Assembly (NCBI GenBank): GCA_024699855.1
Contig: JAMPIQ010000002.1
Location: forward strand, 17,484,001 to 17,548,000
Direction: 5' to 3'
DNA: 64,000 bases
Source: Aphelenchoides besseyi
Lineage: Eukaryota > Nematoda > Chromadorea > Rhabditida > Aphelenchoididae
This document shows, in pieces, positions 1-10,644 of this stretch (its first letter is position 1; the number at the start of each line of letters is the position of its first letter). The position numbers and the translations under genes are program-made. The notes beneath the pieces were generated by a model. The model searched no databases and was not told the origin of the DNA. It worked only from the letters and a program-made list of their open reading frames with translations.

Positions 1-193
1 CCGAATTTGGTGATATGACTAAAACGCGGAAAATTCAATTCCGACGATTTTTCGTTTAGTCGTCGAACGTAAATTTCCTTTATCGTTGGTCGGTTACGCT
101 TCAATAGGTCTTCCACAATTGGAACGTCTAAAACAAACGATAAAAACGTTTGACACCAAAATCCACAACTTACAGTGCTTCTCCTGATTCACA

Positions 194-667
194 TTAACGA
201 AAATATATCGCAACTCTAAACGAAAACATTAATTGTAATATACGCTTGTAGAGGTTACCATTTAACATGGCACAAACTTTTCTCAATGAGCTCATGATCG
301 CACGAATCGTCCTCGGTTGACACAACGCTTCGATATAAATGGATCGTACGTGTATAAGACCCACTTTTATTAGAAGACTCAGACCTGAAAAGAAATTGGC
401 TTCGAAGTTATTTGAGCAGATGTTTACCGTCGATCTTTCGAAACAACCGATGTCGACACCGATAGCTAGCAATGTAACAGGGCTCTCGACTTAAACAGTA
501 TTTACTTCCGTTGATCTTGATGTTGATTGCTCGCATCTCGTCAAAGTAGTGCTTAACCCAAGTGTAATGTGGTTCGTTTAACATCTGAAAAGTCAAATGA
601 AATCAATCGAAAATCACTCGCCTACCGCGATCTTCACGATCTCTTTGTACGATAAGCCGTCCAACAT
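194..667 (-). CDS. Putative exons of an unrecognised protein (uncertain)
   Basis: A possible three-exon model on the minus strand. It starts with an ATG at 667 (MLDGLSYKEI...), splices at GTAGGC...TTTTCAG into an exon beginning MLNEPHYTWVKHYF near 590, and then through a 43-nt intron with a TTTTCAG acceptor near 405. The first stretch, LSYKEIVKIA, has a helix-turn-helix flavour, but no family was recognised. The intron sizes match genuine genes here, which is the main support. The final exon has an odd composition and its reading frame is not secure. The 5' end could lie further upstream. I cannot assign a function. Confidence 0.2.
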
Positions 668-1644
668 AATTTTTCGCGAGTACGGGGTCCTGAAACCTGA
701 TTTCAAAAAGTTCGTTAGTTTACTTACAATTCGGTTAGTGCCGGAGTTGATTCGTTCGTGGTTTTGAGCTGTTGGTTCGTCGGTTTGACAGCTCGTTTCT
801 TGCTCATTATGCTGACGACTAAAATTTCAGAATTTAAATTCAACGTTTATTCACGTATTTCGAGTTCGAATGAAAAGTAGGTGGTTGATTGAAAATGAAG
901 CTCGAAAGAAAAAAACAGCTTTTTCCTATTTAATCCCCCTCCATCCGACCGCTTGCTCAAATTTTTCCCATTCTAATTTGCTCGCGTTTAATTTTTCGTT
1001 GGTCGTGAGCGTTGGGGTAATCATCGTTCAGTCCTCGATTCGTATCTACTTGAATTTATGTGGCGCTCTCGACATCGTGATCAATACCCGTTTGAGGCAA
1101 TTATTTCAGACATTGCGAGTTTAAATCCGCCAAAATAAAAGATTTAATGAATACGTTTTTCTTAACAAACCAAAAAATTCCCCTCAATCGATCCGCTACC
1201 GCCACTTGTGTCGCATTTCTGCTTAAAGTAACGCCACCAACCCACACCGATCCACGCCAATCCACGATTAGTCTTCGACAGAGATGTGGCTTTGGTGACA
1301 CAGCCGGTTGTAAGTTGCAATTGTGCGATGGAGAAGCGTTCGATTTGCAAGTCAAAAAAATTGAGCGAGCGGTCGGATGGAGGGTTAAATAGGAAAGATC
1401 CAAAAAAAATTTACAAACGAAACAACATCGATTATTAATGATCTTTTTTCCATTTCATTAGAACTCGTGCTATGACCGCAACGCAGTTTCGGAGCATCGA
1501 TTATTCGATCGAACTCGAAATGCCAGTCGATGAATTTTAGATCGGAAAATTTTTTCGCTAAACATATCGTCCACTGGGTGAGATTATTACGTTCAATTTG
1601 CTGCCCATTTTTGGTTGATTAATTTCTCTTTGGTGCCATTCAAA
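668..1644. other. Gene-free stretch upstream of the Rab gene, containing an inverted repeat
   Basis: No coding region is supported. Open frames in both directions near 870-1400 mirror each other because they read through the two arms of the inverted repeat at 922-1395. The last 250 bases presumably hold the promoter and 5' leader of the Rab gene. No TATA box or operator was recognised. Confidence 0.4.
922..1395. repeat. Inverted repeat with arms of about 45 bp, MITE-like
   Basis: The segment at 922-966 (TTTCCTATTTAATCCCCCTC..., continuing CATCCGACCGCTTGCTCAA) is the near-perfect reverse complement of 1352-1395 (...TTGAGCGAGCGGTCGGATGG, then AGGGTTAAATAGGAAA). Roughly 385 bp separate the arms. 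This architecture fits a small non-autonomous inverted-repeat element. No target-site duplication was identified with certainty and no second copy was seen in the window, so a chance or structural hairpin cannot be excluded. Confidence 0.55.
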
Positions 1645-2446
1645 ATGGAGTCCGAGGAGTCTTTCGATTATCTGTTCAAGATTGTACTAATTGGTGAGCA
1701 GACCACAAATCCATTTGTATCTCGAACATTTAGGTGATATTGGAATTGGAAAGACGTGTGTCGTTCAGGTATGTTCATTTTGATTAGCGAATCGATAAAC
1801 CTTCTTCAGCGCTTCAAAAACGGGACTTTTATCGAAAAGCAAGGAACGACCATTGGAGTCGATTTTACGATGAAGACGGTGATCATTGATGGGAAACGAA
1901 TTAAACTGCAGGTTAGCGAGTAGATTAGATTTTCGTCTTAGTTTCCCGTAGATCTGGGATACCGGTGGGCAGGAACGTTTTCGGACTATCACTCAATCGT
2001 ACTATCGCTCGGCCAACGGTATCATTTTATGCTACGACATCACTTGTCGTCAATCGTTTGATGCGCTTCATCGTTGGATCGAAGATGTTTCGAAGTTTGC
2101 GGTTCCGAATGTGGCAAAAATTTTGATTGGTTAGTCACTTCTTTTCCGACTTTCATTACCCGAATCTTCAGGCACAAAAGAAGATCTAACGGATCAGCGC
2201 GTTGTGGATGCTGACGATGGAATGAACTTGTGCAGAAGTCACAACATGATCGATTTCATGGAAGTTAGTTCCAAAAACAACGTCAATGTCGACGCTGTGT
2301 TCACGAAGTTGGCATCGCAGTTAAAAGCTCAATACGATGTTGGGAACTTGGTCGACAACAATTTCGATAGTTTTCGTCTCAATTACGACGACACTACAGT
2401 TATACCTCGAAAATATCTCGGAAATTGTTGTGGTTTCATTAGCTGA
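1645..2446 (+). CDS. Rab GTPase, Rab19/Rab43-like
   Basis: Small GTPase of the Rab family, expected to control vesicle docking on an endomembrane. Five exons (about 1645-1693, 1734-1768, 1810-1911, 1952-2129, 2172-2446) separated by 40-42-nt introns give a 212-residue protein, a normal Rab length. The P-loop GDIGIGKT is near residue 17. The effector segment [12 protein letters not shown] and [14 protein letters not shown] point to the Rab19/43/30 branch. Oddities: the switch II motif reads WDTGGQERF instead of WDTAGQERF; the guanine-base motif is TKED rather than NKxD; and the double cysteine sits six residues from the end (CCGFIS) instead of at the tip. The start is the first ATG before the P-loop exon. 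It is convergent with the receptor gene that ends at 2737. Subfamily assignment is by recognition only. Confidence 0.9.
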
Positions 2447-2736
2447 GCTTTCTTTTTTGGTTCGATACAAAAATTCCCATTCTAGTGCCGAGTGTACAAA
2501 TCGTCGTTTTTACATACTTTGAATGTTTGTAACTTCAATTTCTTTTCCGATTGCTCTCAAGTTGCCAAATTAGAATACATTTATTCATCTCATATTTACA
2601 TTAGCATTGTCTCAACAAATGAAACAATTTCGATTAGCAGTCGTCGTACCCACCAAACAAAGTTGAAAAGTGAATGTCGTAGTTGATTAGGTTATGCGAC
2701 TAAACGCTTCAATTAGTATCCTCACTTATTCGATGC

Positions 2737-4351
2737 TTACCCGAGAAAAATGAACCAGTACCAAATGTTGAAGATCACGAAACAGAACGGAAATAAAACC
2801 GATGAAGCTTTGTCGATCTTCATTGCTGTCCATTGCGGACATTGAATACAAAGCCAAGAGCAATTGCATCTAAAACGCTACGAGTTGATATTAAGTAGAT
2901 GCCCAGACTAACTGTATGGATTCTGGCACCTCTTTTCGTGTCAGATAGCCAACAATGGCAAGTTCGATCAATGAAGCAAAAATGAAACCCATAGCCTAGA
3001 AATTTAGTTGTTACGTTCAATTAACTATATGTACCATTAGAATCATGACATCAATCGCTTTTACATCACTTGTTTTTGGCAGATTATTTACAACGGACCC
3101 GAATTGATAAGTCAATGAAAGTAGCTAGAATCAAGATAACTAAGAAGCGTGTATCACAAGCTCACTTACCGAGTTAACGCCAATTGTCGTTCTTGAAGGC
3201 GTGTTTTTGGGACCCAAATAAAATGAGATCCAAGACATGAAGACAGAAATATAGGCGGGAATATAGACCTTAAAAGCAAACATTAAAATTTAATCAAATT
3301 TCGAGTCCAACTTGAAGAATATAGAAACCATATAAACGTTGGAATGTGAAGGTTGCAATCAATTCATTCCACAGTCCCGGTGGATATATCTGAACTCGCA
3401 GTCAAGACCGTCACGCACACACATCAACTTACCCTTCTCACTGACGATGCTTTGAAGTCAACAAGTATGTAGTCGGGAAGCGTGATGTTTTCTTTTAAAA
3501 TGGTAATTGGCGTTGCTGTCCATTCCATTTGCACTTCTTCGTAGTTATGACTAAACGATTCGTAGTAGAGCATGCAACGTTGTTGATCGATAGGAAAGGT
3601 CCGCAAAGTCGAAGCACATGGACCGGTGAGTTTAATACTAAAACGAACGATTTTATCCCTTCTATCACCGAGTCATTACGAACCGATAGTTGTGCCAAAC
3701 GGAACCATTGGCGTAGATCTGAAGGAAGATGTTGCTAAACGGTGATTTGTGAACGGTAGCCGCTTTCGAGTTAACGAAACAAGCAAGTGGATTCCAAATC
3801 TTCTTCAAAACCTTTCCACCATCAACCGAAATGTTACTGGAAAACGAGCTTAACAACTCATCTAGGCGACCTACTGTTTGCATGGATTAAGATGTTGAAA
3901 AACGAGAGCCGGATCGTTCCACATTTCTGTAACATATAAGTCAAGTTCGAATTCGCTCGTGATTTCGATGATTTTTGAAACTTCTTGAATCCAAATCTAA
4001 ACCATGAAAACTTATACACGACAGTGTTTCAGCGTTCAAAAACCTCGACATCCACTTTCACATGACCACCGCCAGGAATCTTGTGTTTGTCATATCCTTG
4101 TAGCAACTTTTCGATTATTACCGCGTCATCTGCACACTCATTGGAGGCCAATTCGGTTGATCGCGACACGGCGACATTTCGACCAATACGCAATTCGGAG
4201 CCAATTTCCTCTTCACTAAACCACAGAGGGACCATAAGTTTTCAGACAATCGAACTCACCTCATGTTTAGTTTGACACCATACTTCGTGACAAAACCCCT
4301 CGCTACATTCAAAATCAAAAAACACACCAACAACGAGCTTATATATAACAT
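2737..4351 (-). CDS. Cys-loop ligand-gated ion channel subunit, GABA/glycine-receptor-like
   Basis: Pentameric ligand-gated channel subunit of about 420 residues, likely anion-selective. A signal peptide begins at the ATG at 4351 ([19 protein letters not shown]). The extracellular domain carries the IWIQEVSKI...WNDPAL segment and a canonical 13-residue Cys-loop, [16 protein letters not shown]1 includes [18 protein letters not shown], the M1-M2 linker and M2 read [21 protein letters not shown]3 follows [10 protein letters not shown], and M4 is the terminal [18 protein letters not shown]. The proline-x-arginine at the base of M2 (PSR where anion channels have PAR) argues for chloride conduction. 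Introns are mostly 43-47 nt. The M3-M4 cytoplasmic loop is exceptionally short, about 30 residues, and contains four cysteines. The gene is one of two Cys-loop genes in the window; the other begins at 41957. The agonist cannot be told from sequence alone. Confidence 0.88.
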
Positions 4352-5253
4352 AACGTTATTTTATTGTGTAGAATCGAAATGAGCATTCCGTGAGCATTGT
4401 CCGAAATTTCGACCGCAAAATATCTGCAAACTTCAACGTTAACGCCCAAAGAACATACGATACTTGTGAAAAAGGCAAAATCGCGGAATCCGAACCAAAA
4501 CAATGCCGACTTTCCGGTTGGCACTATCGACATCAAAACGCATGAACAGCCCTCACAAAAATCCTATTGGACTGAAACCGCAATTCTCTCTTTCTTTACG
4601 CCGATGCTCGCCCCTTGTTTCGTTGTTATCGGCCTGGGAATACGCTCATATATGAATGTTTTGTCGTGCCTTCAAGACCCTTTCTTCCGGGTGCTAACAT
4701 GCGACGATTCACCTCTTCGTGCGCATTCGAATGACCACCAATTACACATCACAACTTGGATTTGCATCTTCAACATGATTGCGCCGCCTTCAATTCTACG
4801 ATGCCATTGAAGTAAACGAATAAAAACAACTTGTTATGCGCACTCAACCAGCGACTGTGTTTGAAGGCTTCGGGCCCAGATTTTTACCCACGTTACTTCT
4901 GTTCTGCAGCGTCTTCTTCATCGCTGTCATTTGTTCCAGTGGTGCGAAAAGTCGACAGAAATCCTTTTACTTTCGTCTCCCCGCTTTCCACGAAGTTTAA
5001 ACATCCGCCGAGACTTTTGGTCGGCAGCTCGTTTTCGGCCAACAAACAGAAATGCCGTTAAACAAAAGAATGTTCCTTCGTTTTTGTGGAACTCGTCAAT
5101 TGTGTTGAGTCTCGCTCGCACGCTCCAACGATTAATATCGATGCAAATAGCTAAATTAGAAGTGAAATTAACATCTTTCATCGCGTGTTTATTGCTTGAC
5201 ATTAATCGAAACAAATGGTCATGAATTTGATTATTAATCATGTTCTCTGTTCT
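4352..5253. other. Intergenic stretch between two receptor genes
   Basis: Upstream of the Cys-loop receptor and downstream of the seven-helix receptor, both on the minus strand. An open frame at 4397-4810 (+) begins with TTG, lacks any recognisable domain and is not supported. Another at 4927-5241 (-) is rich in basic residues but matches no family. No promoter motif was identified. Confidence 0.4.
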
Positions 5254-6659
5254 CTAAGACTTCGTTGCGCTCTGTGGTTCTGCGGATAAACGATTCTCCA
5301 ACAGTAGAGTTGTGGACGCTCGTTCCACCGATCGACCTCCAAACACAAGTCGACGAATGTGCATGTCGAGAGTCTAATCCGAAAGAATCAAAAGGATGTG
5401 TTTTACATTGACACTTACAGCATCGATAATTGGGTCCAGCGACATTCGCATAAACCAACCACATGCTGCTAACGATGTTAATACGACGTAGCGCGTAAAC
5501 GCGAACATATGTTCTAAATGACAGTCCGCTTTGGATTGACCAATCGCATTCACGGCACCGAATTCATTGTTCGCGTGTGTTCTATAGTTTTCGATCAGTG
5601 AAGTGCTCCAATTCAAACACGTGTCAGCCATCGGAAAAGTGGCCTTAAATTACGATTGTAAATGGAACAGTCGATTCGTTTTCACTAACCGCATAAGCGA
5701 CAGCCATCAGCAGAAAGGAGAACGTAAACACTCCGAGATGAACACCCAAACGCCAAAGTGCTGTGTGATCTCGATTCTGCGAGATGGTGCGTCGATCATT
5801 TCGACGTCGAAACAGGACTGTAACTACCTAAAGTAGAGTAGTTAAACAACGTTAAATAGTTCATAATTACAAAGCCGTAGGACATAATTGTAATGATGTA
5901 ACTCATTACCGGTAGAGTTAAACTCAAGAAGCCGGTTTCGACCATCGACTTGTCAATTACTTTCTCGCACAGTGCAACCATCCAGTCACCCAACAATCCG
6001 TAATAGGTGTTTTTCATCAGATAGAGCACTCCATTTGCATCGAACATTGCTTGTTGTCTGAAACCGGGTGCTAATTTTAAGTGGGTTTATACCAACATAC
6101 TCAGCAACCACATTCACCAACAAAAGCAATCCAATCATGATAACCCATCCAATGACAATAAACTTGGCCACTCGACTAACATTCAACGACAACTTGTAGT
6201 GTAATGGTGTTCGGACCGCGTAGAACGTAAGAGACGCAATACCTAGATAGGTACCAGATAGCGACCAATAATCGAGTGTGATGATCATTTGCATTACAAC
6301 ATCCGGAACAAACGACTTGGTCTGACATTCGAGTACATCGCAATATAATTCCGCTTTGCACAAGTAAATTAAGGAAATTGCCGCAGCAATCGCATCGACA
6401 AGACTTCGATTCGCTACGAACAAAAGACGTTTAGCCGGAACTTTCTTGCGATAGATTCCTATCGAGATTACCAACAACAAAAGGAAGTTGACTGAAATCA
6501 AAGCTGTTAACCAGTTATAAACAACATAATGATCATACCGAGAACCGCCAGCAAGCTCACTGATATGAGAATATTCGGTAGCCATCGAAACACAAGTTCC
6601 AAAATGGCGTAATAGAAACCTTGTTCGGCATCGCATGTTCCTTTCATGTTTTTCGACAT
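5254..6659 (-). CDS. Seven-transmembrane G-protein-coupled receptor, rhodopsin-like, unassigned
   Basis: Membrane receptor with seven predicted helices. TM1 is assembled across a 47-nt intron (WLPNILISVSLLAVL joined to VNFLLLLVISIGIY). TM2 contains DAIAAAISLIYL. TM3 ends LGIASLTFYAVRTPLHY in place of a DRY motif. TM4 is FIVIGWVIMIGLLLLVNV, TM5 SLTLPVMSYIITIMSYGF, TM6 LGVHLGVFTFSFLLMAVA, and TM7 ends SLDPIIDA in place of NPxxY. A 43-nt intron (GTAATT...TTTAG) joins TM5 to VVTVLFRRR. The start at 6659 gives MSKNMKGTCDAEQG before TM1 and no signal peptide. The extracellular segment between TM6 and TM7 is long, about 50 residues, with cysteines. The C-terminal tail is short. The ligand and exact family are unknown; it resembles the divergent chemosensory or peptide-type receptors of nematodes. 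Confidence 0.75.
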
Positions 6660-7425
6660 TTCGAAGACTAAAACCACTGTTTAAATAACCGTTCAATACT
6701 CGACATACACGTATATTAGTCACCGACCCGTGATTCTGATAATCAAAAGCTTAAGTCCTTCAGACAAAATAATAACATCCGAAATTCTAAGTACAAAGAA
6801 TGTAATCACGTTAATGACCATGAACGAACACGTATCGTCTTCAAAAGCCGATTCGAAACTTAATCGTTTCATAAACGGAAATCACGCGAACGAACATCAG
6901 TCTCGCCCAAATGCCAAGTGCTGTCGACTGAACATCAACGATTGCCGACTCAATGTTAAAAAGAGTAATCTGACATTAATACGAGCGTCTAACAAAGGAA
7001 CAGAAATGAGAAATCCGTAGTGTTATATATCAGGGTCTTGCTTTCGCTTCGGACCAACCGTACGGATTAAAACGTTTCGCTTAACAATAGTCGGCAAAGA
7101 TCTGACGTACGACTGAGCCTGCTCCTTTTTCGCTTGCAGTCGACCTTTGTTTCACCGTATTAGCAATCAACTTCGCCGACTAAATTTGGACAATACGTGG
7201 TTTAAGCGGCTTTTGCTGTGTCCCGATTTAGCTTCCCACGAACACAATACCGATGGATAAGTGTTCAATAAGCGAACGAAGAAGGTCTTTCGAAAATGTT
7301 TATTTGTCAAAACGATCTGACTCTTAAAAATAGGAACATTAATTTGTTCGTGGGGGCGTGACCGAAAATACTCAAATACAAAATGAGACAGATGGCGTGA
7401 AAGGTTATCGACGCTCAGATTTCAA
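6660..7425. other. Intergenic stretch
   Basis: Lies between the start of the seven-helix receptor and the 3' end of the cystine-knot gene. An open frame at 6730-7020 (+) is asparagine/serine/lysine rich with no domain and looks like a chance frame. No RNA gene or repeat was recognised. The proximal part near 6,660-6,900 presumably carries the receptor promoter. Confidence 0.35.
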
Positions 7426-8985
7426 TTAGTTGAATCCACTACTGCTTGCTGATGGAATGCCCGCCATGGGCGAAACATTGGATGTGCCGGTAACGAGACT
7501 TTGCAACGCAGATCCCGCCTGAAAAGTTGGCAAATTGATTCCGCCAAATGTTCTCTTCTTCTTACATGAACTTGACATTCGCAATAGGAACCGGCAGTCA
7601 ATGTGACAATTGAGATTTTGTTCGTATCATTGCGAATTACTTCCACCTTAAAGGATTAGCAATGTCATATGAATGAAACACAAAAATGTAATTAATAATG
7701 ACGTGGAATCTAATTGTATTCCAATAGCGCCCACCGTCCTTACCGTACGTGTACCGGCACCACAAACCGCATAACCGGACAAACATTGCAAATCGCCGTC
7801 ATGACAGACGAGTTCATTCACAAATTGCGGAAAATAGTTCGGCGGTAACTGTCGCCATGACCAACATCTGAAATTGCTGATGATGATTACTCGGTTGGGA
7901 AAAAAGAGGTTATACCGTGAACACAAACTAATCAAATTCGAGTTGCTAGAGCCGTCAACCGCCGCTCCTTTTGGTACGCAGCTCAAGTTGTAACGAGTGC
8001 CTAAAATATTGGACTTTAACGAGGTTTAGCCCAACACAGTTGTTTTCGAACTTTATTGTTTTGCGGTGAATCAATAAACAATCTTCTGACCTTTTGTTAA
8101 TTGGAAATTAAGACTAATAGTCACTAACTTCTTTTGTGTCCGCATTCGACGGATTAGCTTCGGGAGTTTGCGTACTAATCGCATTTTCTACGTAATTCTG
8201 ATACTTCCACACGTAGAGACACGTAATGCGTATAACAATGAAAGGAGACAGGACTTACCGATGAATTCGCTGTTGATGACCGTGTTACGTCGAAAACGAT
8301 TCTCCGAATTCGATCCATCATTCCAGTTGTGTTCATTGGCATTGTGAGATCGTTTTCGTGCGTTCAATCCATGATGTCGAACGTAATCGACGGTGTCCGA
8401 GTCAAGACGTGAGAAACGATATCGATTGCAGAACTCATTCTTACGTTCATCGGACTCGGAAGTCTCCGGATCGATGAAGTTCTCGAAACCACTCTCCTTG
8501 AAAATGTATTGAAACAATCCGATAGCGTGCAGTCTCTGTCGCAGCATCTTACGACAAATTTTGCACTCACGAGTTTTACACTCTTGCTAAAACGACCGAT
8601 TTGAATCACTGGAAAGTCTCGAATTGACCTCCATCATCGACGACGTTTGTTCCGCTGGTCGATATTCGGATTGAAGTGAAAGATCGTCGAAGAACGAAAT
8701 CGCTTCGTGAAGATTGGTCGCTTGAAATCGAGAGTCATATTTGACTGAATTTTCACTTAAAAGACCCTTAGCATTCTTGCACTCACGACATTGATTCGTT
8801 CCCGGCTTGACCATACACGGACATGTTCCCGGATCGAAAGATGGCAACTACGAATCAGTGTGTGCATCAGCAATAGAAATCAAGAAAATACTCACCGAAC
8901 TCAAAACCACCGATTGAAATAGCAATCCGATTGTAAATACTTTGAATTTCTTTGCATAACCAAACAAAAAAACAGAAGTTTTCAT
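7426..8985 (-). CDS. Secreted cystine-knot pro-protein (trunk/noggin-type C-terminal domain)
   Basis: Probable extracellular signalling ligand. Seven exons are inferred from the ATG at 8985 (MKTSVFLFGYAKKFKVFTIG, a basic-then-hydrophobic leader). The N-terminal part has clustered cysteines (CPCMVKPGTNQCREC, then ECKTRECKICRK). The middle is acidic and ends with basic processing sites, NARKR and ENRFRR, the latter a good furin-type site. The C-terminal domain reads CSRCWSWRQLPPNYFPQF, then spaced cysteines at ELVCHDGDLQC and GYAVC, ending SYCECQV. That cysteine spacing and the LPPNYFP segment recall noggin, trunk and PTTH-like cystine knots. The tail after the knot is glycine/serine rich and ends SSSGFN. 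Processing and ligand role are inference from the family; the exact orthologue is not identified. Confidence 0.6.
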
Positions 8986-9442
8986 GTCAAAAAGCAACCT
9001 AAAAGAGCAAACTTATGTTTACTAGATGTCGGGAGTTACTTTCACAAGACCACTACCGACAACTTCAAAAACTCGAAGATTAGTGAACTTTAAACAGAAC
9101 ACCTGTCAACAGAAATTCCACTCCGCACCGTAATCAACAACCATATTTGTAACGTTCTCGACTCGGTTCGTAAATCAATTTGTGAACGAGAAGCCAAATC
9201 AAATTGCTTGAAACTGCTTTTCAAGTTGTGGACATGGTGACTTCAAATAAGATGTTGAATTAACGGTTAATGAACGAAGACGATCAGACAAAGAGTTTAT
9301 AATCAAATGAGTTCGTCGAACATTTGGACTTAAACTACAAACTCCAAGACTGATGTTGTAAACGTTATTGTTTCTTTACTAGCAATCAGATTCGTTAGCT
9401 ATAGTCTAAATAATTTACTGGAAAATTGGTTTATACAATGAT
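8986..9442. other. Intergenic stretch
   Basis: Between the start of the cystine-knot gene and the stop of the next minus-strand gene. AT-rich, with no supported coding region. It must include the cystine-knot gene's promoter and the neighbour's 3' untranslated region; no motif was identified. Confidence 0.35.
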
Positions 9443-10644
9443 TCAGCCTTGAAGTTCTTTTTTGACTTTTCGCACAATTTTTCGACATTTCTCGGCTCCA
9501 TCTTCGGCGATTCGCGCTTCTTGAATGATGATACGCGTTGGGACAAGACGGAAAATGTATTCCTTTTGAATGAACTGACACGTGTACGAGAAGACGTTTC
9601 TACAGGCAATTTGCTCCTGAATTAGTCCGGTTCGACATTCGTCTTCTTCGCTGAAATCTGATAATTAGTAGACGTATTGGTCGTATACTAACGTTGTTGG
9701 CAATTGAAGAGTAGCAATCAAGTCATTAACACGAATCCAATGATGACTCTGTTGTTTCTCAAAACAAGTGGCTAAACGAGCGAATAGGAGTTCGGCTAAA
9801 ATCGTCTCCTTTCCGTTGCCATTTCGCCATAAATTTCTCGGGAACTTTTGACGAAACTCGCCGGATAAGGCTTTTGGATCGAGATTACAAACTGAATTAA
9901 TTGACATCAGCGAGTGACTTTTTGATCTCATACCTGACACATCGTAGTCTTCGCGGAACCACAACGAAACTTCGGGTTGATCTGGAGAAGCGGTGAAACG
10001 TACGAACTGAACGTTCGTCGGACCGGGTAGTTGTGGCTGAACGGGATGAGGTTGGTGCACTTGAGCAGTTTGAATCGAAGGTTGGAATGACGGTTGAATG
10101 GGTTGTCCAATTGACTGAGGCACAAAACCAGCCACTTGGCCGCCTTGCGGTGCATAGGGACCGGGAAAGCCGTATCGTGGAAAAGCAGGTTGCTAAATGG
10201 CGATGAGAATAAGTTGGAAACTTTTCCATCACTTACTTGAGGCGGTAAAGGAGTTGCGACCGTCGGAAATCCGGGAATCGGACTGAAGGTTGGTATTGTA
10301 AATGGTGATAATGTGACTGGAGCATTGGAGCTCGGCACAGCGATTGGTGCCAAAGTTCTCAGAAGATTGATTGGAGTTGCTGTTGCCGAGTTGACGACGT
10401 TGGAAGGTGGTGGCGCTTGTGAAGCGGTGGATGGAAGCGCTTCAATTGGTTCATTCAAATGTTGTTTGTGAGGATGCGGTTTCGATTCCGGCTTCTTTTG
10501 AGCATCCTGATTCTCCGCGATTGTTATGTCTTCGGTTGGTAAGTCGGAACTCAGATCGAATTTTGTGTTGGCAAATGATCGTTGAGCCTTTGTAGTCGTG
10601 AAAATAAAACATATCGTAACAACAAACAAAAGCACCTGCTTCAT
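9443..10644 (-). CDS. Secreted proline-rich protein with a conserved-looking cysteine C-terminal domain
   Basis: Unrecognised secreted protein. The ATG at 10644 opens a clear signal peptide (MKQVLLFVVTICFIFTTTKA). Next come a low-complexity region rich in proline, threonine and alanine (about residues 35-135) and a glutamine/proline stretch (VHQPHPVQPQLPGPTN). A folded-looking domain includes FVRFTASPDQPEVSLWF, VCNLDPKALSGEF, RLATCFEKQQSHHW and the terminal EEDECRTGLIQEQIAC...YTCQFIQKEYIFRLVP...EKCRKI. Four exons are inferred with introns of about 40-50 nt; two frame changes are resolved by GTATGA...TTCAG and GTTAGT...TTTCAG introns. The even number of cysteines in the C-terminal half suggests disulphides. 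No family name could be given. A matrix or cuticle-associated role is possible but is not shown. Confidence 0.6.

Noticed and set aside
4397..4810. 137-codon open frame with a hydrophobic segment (+)
   Set aside because: TTG start and no recognisable family; sits immediately upstream of the receptor gene on the other strand, where a promoter is expected.
5986..6723. Continuous 245-codon frame as the full N-terminal part of the seven-helix receptor
   Set aside because: The first part of that frame reads through an intron. A 47-nt GTATGA...TTTCAG intron joins a better TM1 from another frame, moving the start to 6659.
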